A model generated the notes under the pieces. The model did not search any database, had not been told where the DNA came from, and saw only the letters and a program-made list of their open reading frames with translations. From JAZKFT01 sp963845495 (lineage in GTDB: Bacteria; Bacteroidota; Bacteroidia; Chitinophagales; Chitinophagaceae), in assembly GCA_963845495.1 (NCBI GenBank), contig CAWJTH010000030.1:1-13232 (forward strand): 13,232 nucleotides of DNA, written 5' to 3'. Shown in pieces: positions 12,990 to 13,232 of the stretch. Within the stretch, counting starts at the first letter, position 1, and each line of letters starts with the position of its first letter. Position numbers and translations under genes: made by a program.

Positions 12990-13232
12990 TCATGGCTGTC
13001 CAAGAGATACCCAATTCCCCCAATTATCAGAACTCGTCTGGGCTATGTTCCACAACGATCCATCGGCAGCGGTAACACACAACCGAAGCAAACCGTTTTG
13101 CTGATCAAATACGGCAGGAGCAGATTGCGCACCACCGCCCGGTGCCCCGAGCGACATCCAACCAGACCATCCACTGTTTTTTGCAACCTGCCTAAGATAA
13201 TATATTGCCCCATTTGAAGCCGCAAAGACAAT
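12990..13232 (-). CDS. Tectonin/PLL-like beta-propeller lectin, C-terminal end (partial)
   Basis: The gene enters from the right edge and ends at TGA (complement of 12990-12992), giving 80 residues. They form two propeller-type repeats. The first runs IVFAASNGAIYYLRQVAKNS then GWSGWMSLGAPGG; the second runs SAPAVFDQQNGLLRLCVTAA then DGSLWNIAQTSSDNWGNWVS and ends LGQP. The recurring pattern W-x-x-W-x-S-L-G, preceded by DG-x-(L/I)-(W/Y), is that of PLL/tectonin-like carbohydrate-binding propellers, which bind fucose or methylated sugars and are usually secreted. The total length and any signal peptide lie outside the window. A competing reading in another frame has an ATG but no family pattern. 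The REPIN-like cluster begins about 30 bases after its stop. Confidence 0.78.
   Translation of the reverse strand: MVFAASNGAIYYLRQVAKNSGWSGWMSLGAPGGGAQSAPAVFDQQNGLLRLCVTAADGSLWNIAQTSSDNWGNWVSLGQP

Noticed and set aside
13043..13231. Minus-strand frame with a start codon near the right edge as a 62-residue gene
   Set aside because: It overlaps, in another frame, the edge-running frame that shows clear tectonin/PLL repeats ending at 12990. It has no family pattern itself.

Overview
The window reads as a metagenomic-type contig from a Bacteroidota bacterium, most likely Chitinophagaceae-like, with a foreign or mis-joined segment at its left end. From about 1556 rightward the DNA is AT-rich. It carries Bacteroidota-type promoters (TAnnTTTG at -7), genes without Shine-Dalgarno sequences, and families typical of that phylum: a DUF2851 protein, a DUF3857/transglutaminase protein and lipoprotein-rich efflux and dehydrogenase genes. 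Bases 1 to about 1555 look different: visibly richer in G+C (not counted), with decayed genes and a 37-bp direct repeat.

Layout. (1) 1-1555: a candidate small lipoprotein (weak), then a minus-strand pair of an AF2212-like/DUF104 antitoxin and a retropepsin-like aspartic protease. The protease is broken by two compensating frameshifts that destroy its DTG motif. The pair lies between two identical 37-bp repeats. (2) About 1556-3970, minus strand: a tetR - RND adaptor (lipoprotein) - RND permease efflux locus. The permease is cut after about 78 codons at the 1556 boundary. Three copies of TAACAnCGTTA lie in the control regions, one directly behind the tetR promoter, so TetR very probably controls itself and the pump. 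(3) 4146-6181, plus strand: a Maf nucleotide pyrophosphatase with its own promoter, and a DUF2851 protein. (4) 6324-8533, minus strand: a PQQ-dependent sugar/sorbosone dehydrogenase-like lipoprotein, a 126-aa exported protein and a 92-aa Ser/Gly/Thr-rich lipoprotein, separated by long hairpin repeats and a clear terminator. (5) 8937-12685, plus strand: a very large exported TPR-DUF3857-transglutaminase protein (about 1249 aa if repaired) split by one apparent base deletion near 12246-12250, followed by a strong terminator. (6) 12750-12962: a dense cluster of nested inverted repeats resembling a REPIN. (7) 12990-13232, minus strand: the last 80 residues of a tectonin/PLL-type beta-propeller, running off the right edge.

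The clearest functional unit is the TetR-controlled efflux locus. The most unusual structures are the REPIN-like element, the repeat-flanked antitoxin/protease pair and the abrupt boundary at 1556. No complete new system is evident. Several oddities (frameshifts, the boundary) could be assembly or sequencing artefacts and are marked as such.
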